7,796 bases of DNA, from contig SKXG01000248.1 of NCBI GenBank assembly GCA_007128525.1, positions 1 through 7,796 on the forward strand. The letters run 5' to 3'. Positions 1-6,178 of the stretch are shown here, piece by piece; position 1 is the stretch's first letter, and every line of letters begins with the position of its first letter. The notes beneath the pieces are model-generated. The model saw only the letters and a program-made list of their open reading frames with translations, did not search any database and was not told where the DNA came from. The translations under genes were made by a program, and so were the position numbers. Source of the stretch: Pseudomonadales bacterium (GTDB lineage Bacteria > Pseudomonadota > Gammaproteobacteria > Pseudomonadales > Azotimanducaceae).

Positions 1-640
1 CAGTACCGAGCTGGCGCAGGTCGAAGCGCTGGCCCGGGAACTGAAGCGACAGGGCGGGCAGCGTCTGTTCGCCATGCTGGCCTCTTCCATGGCCGTCAAC
101 AGCGTCTTGATCAAAGGTAACCCGTCAACTTTCGAAAACCCCGTCGTGCGCATCCACTCCAGCTGCCAGACCGGCGATGTGTTTGGCTCACAGCGCTGCG
201 AGTGCGGACCCCAGTTTCTGGCCGCGATGCGACGCATTGACAGCGAGCCCGGTGGCGGCATGCTGATCTACATGGCTGGCCACGAGGGTCGCGGCATCGG
301 CCTCTGGGCCAAAGCGGCCACGTATTTGCTGCAGGACGGAGGCGAAGACACCTATCAGGCGAATCGCTCGCTGGGTTTGCCGGAAGACTCACGTGACTTT
401 ACCGATGCCGGCGCGCTGATCCGGTATTTCCTGCAGGAACGACCGTTCCGGCTGCTGACCAACAACCCCAAGAAAATCGCGGATCTGGCCAGGCTGGGGC
501 TCAACAACATCACGGCGGAGAAGCACGTGGTGGGTGTCAGTGACTGGAACCGCCGCTACCTGGCCGCAAAACGGAACTGGGGACATGTGATGACGGATGA
601 CGACATACTGCCCGACAATGACCATCAGGCCGACAACTGA
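1..640 (+). CDS. GTP cyclohydrolase II family protein (RibA-like), 5'-truncated by window edge
   Basis: Open reading frame running in from the left edge (first full codon at 2; 212 residues visible; stop TGA 638-640). GTP cyclohydrolase II opens GTP to a diaminopyrimidine, the first step of riboflavin synthesis, in the cytosol. Counting from the codon at 2, the zinc cysteines C55, C66 and C68 (C-x10-C-x-C) are present. So are Q71, the E-G-R triplet at 95-97, Y108, T117, the D129/R131 catalytic pair, and T153 with K158 in LLTNNPKK. These match the E. coli RibA residues in order and almost in spacing. Departures are HSSC where RibA has HSEC, and AGHEGR where RibA has HRQEGR. The ATG at 74 is internal: the frame stays open upstream and E. 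coli RibA has about 50 residues before its first zinc cysteine. Whether a RibB domain lies upstream cannot be seen. Family assignment is firm; the riboflavin role is likely but not proven, so no symbol is given. Confidence 0.88.
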   Translation, partial: STELAQVEALARELKRQGGQRLFAMLASSMAVNSVLIKGNPSTFENPVVRIHSSCQTGDVFGSQRCECGPQFLAAMRRIDSEPGGGMLIYMAGHEGRGIGLWAKAATYLLQDGGEDTYQANRSLGLPEDSRDFTDAGALIRYFLQERPFRLLTNNPKKIADLARLGLNNITAEKHVVGVSDWNRRYLAAKRNWGHVMTDDDILPDNDHQADN

Positions 641-683
641 GGCTATGGGTGTCGGGCGAGCGCCACCAGCCACATCAGCAAAT

Positions 684-689
684 GAGGGG
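684..689 (+). promoter_or_regulatory. Ribosome binding site of gpsA
   Basis: GAGGGG lies five bases before the ATG at 695 and fixes this start, which also places the Rossmann glycine motif at the expected distance from the N-terminus. Confidence 0.75.
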
Positions 690-694
690 ATGCC

Positions 695-1696
695 ATGAGT
701 CTGCGAGTCACCGTACTGGGTGCAGGATCCTGGGGCACCACAGTGGCCTCACTGCTGTCGCGCAATACGCCGACGCTGCTGTGGGCGCGCGACCCGCAGG
801 TTGTCACCGAGATTAACGACAACCGCAGCAATGAGCGTTATCTGCCGGACGCGCGGTTGTCGCAGAAGCTGAACGCCACAGCCGACCTTGAGTATGCGAT
901 ACGCGAAGCCGATGTCATCTTTGTCGCCACGCCGGCCCAGACTTTCCGCGCCGTACTGACTGAAGTGGCGCGCCAGATCCGGCCCTGGGTTCCGATAATC
1001 AGCCTGGCCAAAGGCCTCGAGCTCGGCACCATGATGCGCATGACCCAGATCGTCGACGAACTGCTGCCAGGTCACCCACCCGGGGTGCTGACCGGCCCCA
1101 ACCTCGCCAGCGAGATCATCAGTGGCCACGCCGCAGCCAGCGTCATCGCCATGGAGGACGACACCATCTGCCGAACGCTGCGCCGGCTGTTCGGCTCCAC
1201 TGTGTTCCGCGTGTACACGAACAATGACCTGGTCGGCTGCGAACTGGGCGGTGCGCTGAAGAACGTCATCGCCATCGCCGCCGGCATGAGCGACGGCTTC
1301 AATGCCGGCGACAACACACGCGCGGCCATCATCACCCGCGGCCTGGCTGAGCTGACGCGGCTTGGCATCACCATGGGTGGCCGTGCCGAGACCTTTGCCG
1401 GTCTGGCCGGCATGGGCGACCTGGTCGCCACCTGTACCAGCAAGTACAGCCGCAACCGCTACGTTGGCGAGCAGCTCGGTCGAGGCCGGGCGCTGGATGA
1501 AGTGATTCGGGAGATGCACCACGTCGCCGAAGGCGTCAAGAGCGTGTCATCCGTGGTTGCCTTGGCCGAACAGCATGGCGTCGAAGTGCCCATCATGCTT
1601 GAAGTGAACAACGTGGTGCAGGAACTGGCGTCACCGAAGCAGGCGCTCCGTGCCGTGTTACGGATCGAATCCGGTGCCGAGTGGGAACCCGGCTGA
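695..1696 (+). CDS. gpsA: NAD(P)H-dependent glycerol-3-phosphate dehydrogenase
   Basis: Reduces dihydroxyacetone phosphate to sn-glycerol-3-phosphate, the backbone precursor of phospholipids, in the cytosol. The 333-residue product has the usual length for GpsA. The N-terminal Rossmann domain opens with GAGSWGT (residues 9-15). The conserved lysine of the SLAKGLE segment is K106, GPNLASE follows at 134-140, and the catalytic-lysine region ELGGALKN ends with K189 as the likely general base. GLAGMGDL (about 247-254) and SRNR (262-265) are the C-terminal family motifs that contact substrate and cofactor. The gene follows the GTP cyclohydrolase-like gene on the same strand after 54 nt with no convincing terminator between, so co-transcription is plausible. 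The more familiar neighbour secB is not seen. A convergent hairpin lies just after the stop. No missing key residues were noticed. Confidence 0.96.
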   Translation: MSLRVTVLGAGSWGTTVASLLSRNTPTLLWARDPQVVTEINDNRSNERYLPDARLSQKLNATADLEYAIREADVIFVATPAQTFRAVLTEVARQIRPWVPIISLAKGLELGTMMRMTQIVDELLPGHPPGVLTGPNLASEIISGHAAASVIAMEDDTICRTLRRLFGSTVFRVYTNNDLVGCELGGALKNVIAIAAGMSDGFNAGDNTRAAIITRGLAELTRLGITMGGRAETFAGLAGMGDLVATCTSKYSRNRYVGEQLGRGRALDEVIREMHHVAEGVKSVSSVVALAEQHGVEVPIMLEVNNVVQELASPKQALRAVLRIESGAEWEPG

Positions 1697-1709
1697 CGGT
1701 GGCCCCAGT

Positions 1710-1739
1710 CTGGCGACAGGTCACAAGACCTGCCGCCAG
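1710..1739. terminator. Strong hairpin between convergent gpsA and aldehyde dehydrogenase
   Basis: CTGGCG-A-CAGGTC (1710-1722), loop ACAA (1723-1726), then GACCTG-C-CGCCAG (1727-1739). As plus-strand RNA it is 6+6 pairs with one A-C mismatch. As minus-strand RNA the mismatch becomes a G-U pair, giving an unbroken 13-bp stem. It sits 14 nt after the gpsA stop and 12 nt after the aldehyde dehydrogenase stop. Neither strand has a T-run after it, so it may work by an assisted mechanism or as a 3'-end stabiliser. The structure is seen directly; termination is inferred. Confidence 0.7.
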
Positions 1740-1750
1740 CCGGAATCCGC

Positions 1751-3187
1751 TTACTTCTGCCGCGGCGTGCGACCGAAGATCGATTTGACCTCCAGGAAGT
1801 CCTCGAAACCGTACTTGCCCCACTCGCGACCGTTGCCCGACTCTTTGTAGCCGCCGAAAGGCGCTTTGTTGTCGGCCGGCGCACCGTTGACATGTACCAT
1901 CCCAGTGCGCATCTGCCGCGCCACGTTCACGGCCCGCTCGTGATCCGCCGAAGACACGTAACCGGACAGACCATAACGGGTGTCGTTGGCAATGCGGACG
2001 GCGTCTGCTTCATCCTTGTAGCCCAGGATCGACAGCACCGGCCCGAAGATCTCTTCGCGGGCGATGGTCATGTCATTGTTGACATGGGTAAACACGGTTG
2101 GCCGCACAAAGTACCCGCGATTCAGGCCATCCGGACGTCCCTGGCCGCCAGCCGCCAGCTTGGCACCCTCTTCCAGGCCCTTGCCGATCAGCTCCTGGAT
2201 CTTGTTCCACTGCACTTCCGATACCACAGGGCCGATGGTCGTATCTTCCGCCTTCGGATCACCCGCTTTGACGCGCTCGGCAGCAGCCTTGGCAATTGCG
2301 GCCACTTCATCCATGCGATCCTGCGGCACCAGCATGCGGGTCGGCGCATTGCAGGACTGCCCGGAGTTGCCCATGCAGCCCATTACGCCACCGGCCACCG
2401 CCTTCTCGAAGTCGACATCATCGAGCAGGATATTGGCGGACTTGCCGCCCAGCTCCAGCGCGACCCGCTTGATGGTATCGGCCGCATTCTTGGTGATGGC
2501 CTTGCCGGCACGGGTTGAGCCGGTAAAGGACACCATGTCGACATCCGGGTGCACACTCAGCGCGGTGCCGACACCAGGGCCATCACCATTGACCAGGTTG
2601 AACACCCCTTTGGGCACACCGGCTTCTTCCAGCACCTCGGCAAAGATCAGCGCGGACAACGGCGCCACTTCAGAGGGCTTGAGCACCATGGTGCAACCTG
2701 TAGCCAGGGCCGGGGCCACCTTGCAAGTCACCTGGTTCATGGGCCAGTTCCACGGCGTGATCAGGGCGCAGACGCCGATGGGCTCACGCACCACCAGGGT
2801 CGAACCGATCGATTCTTCGAATTCGAAGTCCTTGAGCACGTTCAGCGCGGTCATCAGGTGCCCAAGACCAGCCGGGGCCTGCGCCATGTTGGCCAGCTTG
2901 GTTGGCGCACCCATTTCATCGGAAATGGCTGCGGCGATTTCCGGCATGCGCTTCTGGTAGACCGCCACAACACGCTCGAGCAGATCAATCCGCTCCTGAC
3001 GGCTGGTCTGTGAGAAGCTTGGGAAAGCCGCCCTGGCGGCAGCAACGGCAGCATCAACATCAGCCTGGTTGCCGAGGCTGATACGGGCAATGGGCTCTTC
3101 CGTGGCCGGGTTCATGACATCCAGCGTCTGATCGCCCTGGGACGCCACCCAGGCGCCATCAATGTAAAACTGCTTGTGTTCCTGCAT
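1751..3187 (-). CDS. NAD(P)-dependent aldehyde dehydrogenase family protein, substrate unknown
   Basis: Oxidises an aldehyde to the carboxylic acid with NAD(P)+; cytosolic. The 478-residue product has full family length. In order: YIDGAWV near the N-terminus; TPWNWP (144-149) with the oxyanion-hole asparagine N147; KPSE with cofactor-binding K170; FTGSTRAGK (221-229) in the Rossmann fold; ELGGKS with general base E245; GNSGQSC with nucleophile C279; EEIFGP with E379; and the C-terminal APFGGYKESGNGRE. All catalytic residues are intact. The start at 3187 is preferred over in-frame ATG 3232 and GTG 3262, because AGGAG lies ten bases upstream and the N-terminus then begins at the usual family position. 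It is divergent from the nucleotidase gene across 174 nt and convergent with gpsA. Active-site motifs do not reveal the substrate, so no symbol is given. Confidence 0.94.
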   Translation of the reverse strand: MQEHKQFYIDGAWVASQGDQTLDVMNPATEEPIARISLGNQADVDAAVAAARAAFPSFSQTSRQERIDLLERVVAVYQKRMPEIAAAISDEMGAPTKLANMAQAPAGLGHLMTALNVLKDFEFEESIGSTLVVREPIGVCALITPWNWPMNQVTCKVAPALATGCTMVLKPSEVAPLSALIFAEVLEEAGVPKGVFNLVNGDGPGVGTALSVHPDVDMVSFTGSTRAGKAITKNAADTIKRVALELGGKSANILLDDVDFEKAVAGGVMGCMGNSGQSCNAPTRMLVPQDRMDEVAAIAKAAAERVKAGDPKAEDTTIGPVVSEVQWNKIQELIGKGLEEGAKLAAGGQGRPDGLNRGYFVRPTVFTHVNNDMTIAREEIFGPVLSILGYKDEADAVRIANDTRYGLSGYVSSADHERAVNVARQMRTGMVHVNGAPADNKAPFGGYKESGNGREWGKYGFEDFLEVKSIFGRTPRQK

Positions 3188-3197
3188 AACGGCTAAG

Positions 3198-3202
3198 CTC
3201 CT
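3198..3202 (-). promoter_or_regulatory. Ribosome binding site deciding the aldehyde dehydrogenase start
   Basis: Read on the minus strand, AGGAG lies ten bases before the ATG at 3187-3185. It favours this start over in-frame upstream candidates at 3232 and 3262. Confidence 0.6.
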
Positions 3203-3347
3203 GTCAGAGTAACTGCCAGGCTTGGCGACCATCGGTGTGCTGCGACAAACGCCCGGCAACACCGCAGATTGCCGTATAAGCCCGGATCTGATGTGATTCG
3301 AAGCCGCAAGATACCTTAGCCGTCGTACGATAAACAGGTCTGACCGC

Positions 3348-3353
3348 AGGAAG
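3348..3353 (+). promoter_or_regulatory. Ribosome binding site of the 5'-nucleotidase gene
   Basis: AGGAAG stands eight bases before the ATG at 3362, a standard spacing, and supports that start codon. Confidence 0.65.
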
Positions 3354-3361
3354 CCTTCTAC

Positions 3362-4339
3362 ATGAGCTATCCGATCACCGACAAGTTCGTCATTGGCGTG
3401 GCCTCAAGCGCGCTGTTCGATTTGAGCGAGTCCCACCAGGTCTTTGTCGAACAAGGTCCAGAGAAATACAAGCAGTTCCAGGAAGCAAACATCAACCGCA
3501 CTCTGGATCGCGGTGTGGCCTTCCCGTTTATCCGCCGCTTTCTCAGCATCAACGAGCGCTTCCCCGAACAGTGCCCGGTCGAGGTGGTGCTGCTGTCGCG
3601 CAACTCGCCGGAGACCGGCCTGCGGGTGTTCCGCTCGATTCAGGAATACGGTCTGGAGATCAGCCGTGCCGCGTTCATGACCGGCAAGTCGCCGTATGAA
3701 TACATCCCGGCATTCAACTGCTCCCTGTTTCTGACCTCGAACAAGGAAGATGTGGGACAGGCCATGGCCGCCGGATTCCCGGCCGGCCTGGTGATGCCGT
3801 CAGACGTCAGAGACGATGAACAGGACGTTGAACTGCGCGTGGCCTTCGACTTCGACGGCGTGATCGCCGATGACGAGGCAGAGTCGGTGTTCAAGCAGGG
3901 TGACCTCGATGCCTTTCACGCCTATGAGCGTGATCGTGTCGATGTGCCGCACAACCAGGGGCCACTGGCCAACCTGTTTCGCAAGCTGGCCCTGATGCGC
4001 AGCCTGGAAGACGAACAGATTGCGGACAATCCGGGCTATGAACGAATCGTCCGTATCGCCATAGTCACCGCGCGCAGCGCGCCGGCTCACGAGCGGGTGG
4101 TCACGACCCTGAAAAGCTGGGGCGTCAATGTGGACGAAACCTTCTTTCTGGGCGGCATGACCAAGGACCGGGTGCTGTCCGTATTGCAGCCGCACATCTT
4201 CTTCGATGACCAGCTGACCCATCTGGAATCCGTTGGCGGCAACATTCCGATGGTCCATGTCCCGTTCGGGGTCGCCAACAGCGACAGCAGCCTGGTTCGA
4301 CACCTGGGACATCTGTCTCGCAATCGCCGCTCGGCCTGA
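3362..4339 (+). CDS. 5'-nucleotidase, cytosolic NT5C1-like family (HAD fold)
   Basis: Predicted cytosolic enzyme removing the 5'-phosphate of nucleoside monophosphates. The 325-residue protein starts with the family's characteristic N-terminal segment (VIGVASSALFDL, 10-21, then a stretch up to about 150 including LLSRNSPETGLRVF). The HAD core follows: motif I AFDFDGVIADDEAE with nucleophile D163 and acid/base D165, motif II T236 in IVTAR, motif III K268 in MTKDR, and motif IV FFDD with D282/D283. A conserved-looking cap stretch (about 177-215, DAFHAYE and QGPL) lies between motifs I and II. There is no signal peptide. The family is known from animal AMP-preferring cytosolic nucleotidases (NT5C1A/B) and their bacterial relatives. 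The substrate here is not decidable from sequence. Flanked by a divergent aldehyde dehydrogenase and a convergent methyltransferase, it appears monocistronic. Confidence 0.88.
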   Translation: MSYPITDKFVIGVASSALFDLSESHQVFVEQGPEKYKQFQEANINRTLDRGVAFPFIRRFLSINERFPEQCPVEVVLLSRNSPETGLRVFRSIQEYGLEISRAAFMTGKSPYEYIPAFNCSLFLTSNKEDVGQAMAAGFPAGLVMPSDVRDDEQDVELRVAFDFDGVIADDEAESVFKQGDLDAFHAYERDRVDVPHNQGPLANLFRKLALMRSLEDEQIADNPGYERIVRIAIVTARSAPAHERVVTTLKSWGVNVDETFFLGGMTKDRVLSVLQPHIFFDDQLTHLESVGGNIPMVHVPFGVANSDSSLVRHLGHLSRNRRSA

Positions 4340-4344
4340 CCGCC

Positions 4345-4363
4345 GGGCAGCGAACAGCCGCCC
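4345..4363 (-). terminator. Hairpin between convergent nucleotidase and methyltransferase genes
   Basis: On the minus strand GGGCGGC, loop TGTTC, GCTGCCC forms seven pairs with one G-U wobble, seven bases past the methyltransferase stop. On the plus strand the wobble becomes an A-C mismatch, so the structure is better for leftward transcripts. It fills most of the 30-nt gap between the two stop codons. There is no T-tract, so its role as a terminator is inferred. Confidence 0.45.
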
Positions 4364-4369
4364 TGTACG

Positions 4370-5221
4370 TCAGTCGGCTGCTTCACTTCGACGCGCTGAC
4401 CAGGCCGTCACGCGCTGCCTGTCACCATCGTCGATCTGCAGAAATCCGGCCATGTCAGCACCGTCCACCTGCCCGCTCAGCGCATAGCGATGATTGCCCT
4501 GCCGCGCCACCAGACTGATCCGGTCACCGTCCAGGCGTGCCTCATCAACATGGATGCGTCGACCGCCATCGCGCAGCTCGGCATTGATCATCTGATAGGA
4601 CTGATCAATATCGAGTCGCCAGTCACCGTCCGGCCCAGTTACCGACCAGCGCCCCGCCACCTGCGCCGGAATTACCCAATACAGCAAACCGCCACTGCTG
4701 CGCCCGCTGACCCTGTCATCGGGCGTCCAGTCCCCCATATGAAAACTGTTGGAGACGACGCGGGTGCCTGGCTGCAGCTCGGCCAGCAGCCGGGGTCGCA
4801 GTTGAATGTTCACCTCGGGCATCAGGTACAGAGTCACCACAGTGGCCGCCGAGATCGGCGCGTCGAATATGTCGCCCTGGACGAAGCTGACCCGGTCTTC
4901 CAGCCCCTGCCGTCGTGCCCGGCGCCGTGCTTCCGCAACCAGATCCTCACGCAGCTCCACACCATGCGCCATGGCGCCACGCCGGGCCGCCGCCAGCACG
5001 ATCCGGCCATCACCGCTGCCCAGGTCGATCAGGTAATCTCCAGGGCCAACGCCGGCCAGATCCAGCATCGCCTCTACGTCCTGGGTCACCGTGGACACGT
5101 AGGGTGCCACCAGGCCAGATTCACCCTGTCCCAGTACCTCAGCCGGCCATAACTGCAACACCAGGATCAGGCCCAATGCACGGCTTGCAACACCAGAGCC
5201 CGACAAGGGTCGACCAGCCAT
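4370..5221 (-). CDS. Class I SAM-dependent methyltransferase with N-terminal export signal or anchor
   Basis: 283 residues. Residues 1-31 look like a signal sequence: arginines at 4 and 14, a hydrophobic run ALGLILVLQLW (15-25), then PAEVLG before Q32 as a possible cleavage site. The methyltransferase fold follows: motif I DLGSGDGR (66-73), an acidic residue at the end of strand 2 (E89) likely to bind the SAM ribose, GDIFDAP (116-122), YLMPEV (132-137) and SFHMGDWTPD (159-168). These motifs resemble the FAM173/ATPSCKMT group of protein-lysine methyltransferases, though that link is from memory of the motifs only. Residues about 190-280 form an extra domain rich in predicted beta strands (W/Y-containing repeats) that I do not recognise. 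The start at ATG 5221 has AGAGG nine bases upstream; an in-frame GTG at 5242 is less likely. It is divergent from the BFN-PDZ gene. The methylated substrate is unknown. Confidence 0.82.
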   Translation of the reverse strand: MAGRPLSGSGVASRALGLILVLQLWPAEVLGQGESGLVAPYVSTVTQDVEAMLDLAGVGPGDYLIDLGSGDGRIVLAAARRGAMAHGVELREDLVAEARRRARRQGLEDRVSFVQGDIFDAPISAATVVTLYLMPEVNIQLRPRLLAELQPGTRVVSNSFHMGDWTPDDRVSGRSSGGLLYWVIPAQVAGRWSVTGPDGDWRLDIDQSYQMINAELRDGGRRIHVDEARLDGDRISLVARQGNHRYALSGQVDGADMAGFLQIDDGDRQRVTAWSARRSEAAD

Positions 5222-5298
5222 GTTAAGTTTCCTCTTATCCACATTCGTTGCTGTCCGCGCCTGCGGAGACGCCGAGCGGCCAAGGGAGTGACCCTACC
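5222..5298. promoter_or_regulatory. Short divergent intergenic region between methyltransferase and BFN-PDZ genes
   Basis: These 77 nt separate two start codons facing away from each other and should hold promoters for both. I find no convincing -35/-10 pair on either strand. A small inverted repeat, TCCGC (5254-5258) and GCGGA (5263-5267) around a four-base loop, sits mid-region. The minus-strand ribosome binding site AGAGG (5231-5235) and the plus-strand GGGAG (5284-5288, ten bases before ATG 5299) flank it. The shortness suggests overlapping promoters and possibly shared control; that is inference. Confidence 0.4.
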
Positions 5299-6177
5299 AT
5301 GACACACAAAGCAGTCCAGTCTGTTCCCGGTATTGCCATCGCCGCCATCAGTCTGATTGTTGGCCTGGCATTGGCAAGCACCACTCAATCGCGGGAGCTG
5401 GCTGTAGACCCGGAGGACATGATCGAGGTGGAGCTGGCCAGTGTCGGCATGGACCCACTGACACGCACACCACTGGTGCTGCTGCGGGCCCTGGAGAGCA
5501 GCGAAATTCTGCCCATCGTCATCGGCGTCAACGAGGCTCAGGCCATCCTGTTTGCCCTGCACGATCAGGAACTGCCCCGCCCCATGACACATGACCTGAT
5601 GACCAACCTGATTGAGAAGAGCGGCCTGACACTGGAGCGCGTGCTGATCGACCAGCTTACCGACAATACCTTCTACGGCATGCTGGAACTGAGCCGTGAC
5701 GGCGACGATGAGGTGCTGCTGGTCGATACCCGGCCCAGTGACGGCATGGCGCTGGCCGTGCGGACCGGCGCACGCATTCTGGTCGCGCCCGACGTGCTCG
5801 AAGCCGGCCGCGATCAGGACTACCAGCCGCTGGACCAGGATCAGGTGGCCGCGGCACTCGGACTGCGGGTGGTCGAAATCAGTGCCGACATCCGCGAGAG
5901 CCTGGATCTGCCGGATGAACCCGGCGTCATAGTCACCCAGGCCACCGGACAGGCCGCCGAGGCCGGCATCACGGCGGGCGCCATGTTACTCCGCCTCAAT
6001 GACCAGCCGGTCGATTCGCCAATGCAGTTCCTTGAACTGCTGCAGGAACTCGGCGCCGGCGATGAAGTGCGAATCCACTACTGGTATGAGGGTGCGGAAC
6101 ACGATGCCAAGCTGGACATGCGTCCACCCGAGCGCCCCCGGCCGGACGATGATGACGACGACATGATTCGCGCCTGA
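5299..6177 (+). CDS. Exported bifunctional nuclease (BFN/DUF151) domain protein with PDZ domain
   Basis: 292 residues in three parts. Residues 1-26 form a likely signal peptide or anchor (H3/K4, hydrophobic 9-26, ALA before S27). Residues about 41-170 are a BFN/DUF151 domain: LPIVIGVNEAQAI (71-83), RPMTHDL (94-100), DNTFYGML (122-129) and DTRPSDGMALAVR (143-155) are the family's signature blocks. Residues about 190-276 are a PDZ domain (GVIVTQ at 209-214, then AAEAGITAGAMLLRLNDQPV). A tail with six consecutive aspartates (283-288) ends the protein. BFN-domain proteins have been reported to act on DNA and RNA; PDZ domains bind peptide C-termini or unfolded chains. Together these suggest an envelope protein, but activity is unproven. 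The ATG at 5299 is chosen because GGGAG precedes it by ten bases and it gives a compact signal sequence; an in-frame TTG at 5248 is disfavoured. The transporter starts one base after its stop. Confidence 0.82.
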   Translation: MTHKAVQSVPGIAIAAISLIVGLALASTTQSRELAVDPEDMIEVELASVGMDPLTRTPLVLLRALESSEILPIVIGVNEAQAILFALHDQELPRPMTHDLMTNLIEKSGLTLERVLIDQLTDNTFYGMLELSRDGDDEVLLVDTRPSDGMALAVRTGARILVAPDVLEAGRDQDYQPLDQDQVAAALGLRVVEISADIRESLDLPDEPGVIVTQATGQAAEAGITAGAMLLRLNDQPVDSPMQFLELLQELGAGDEVRIHYWYEGAEHDAKLDMRPPERPRPDDDDDDMIRA

Positions 6178-6178
6178 C

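Larger units (their letters stand above)
3188..3361. promoter_or_regulatory. Divergent intergenic region holding the start signals of two genes
   Basis: This 174-nt region is the largest non-coding stretch here and must contain the promoters of the aldehyde dehydrogenase (leftward) and the nucleotidase (rightward). On the plus strand TATAAG at 3275-3280 matches the -10 consensus at five of six positions, but no good -35 stands 16-18 nt before it. TACGAT at 3326-3331 is a weaker alternative. Perfect 9-bp inverted repeats, ACGGCTAAG at 3189-3197 and CTTAGCCGT at 3315-3323, lie near its two ends. A promoter function for the region follows from gene layout; the precise elements are uncertain. Confidence 0.4.

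Noticed and set aside
749..1522. Long minus-strand open frame (257 codons) opposite gpsA
   Set aside because: It lies wholly antisense to a clearly conserved gpsA, has low-complexity composition typical of a GC-rich shadow frame, and no recognisable motifs.
2064..2960. Long plus-strand open frame (298 codons) opposite the aldehyde dehydrogenase
   Set aside because: Ser/Ala/Pro-rich translation with no domain, lying antisense to a gene with every catalytic residue in place; an effect of GC-rich codon use.
3274..3302. Possible leftward promoter (TTCGAA, 17-nt spacer, TTATAC) for the aldehyde dehydrogenase
   Set aside because: Spacing is ideal but the -10 hexamer matches consensus at only two positions and the -35 at three, so it is not supportable.
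4490..5152. Plus-strand open frame of 220 codons opposite the methyltransferase
   Set aside because: The minus strand encodes a methyltransferase with clear motifs; the plus translation is rich in His/Gln/Pro/Arg and has no recognisable domain.
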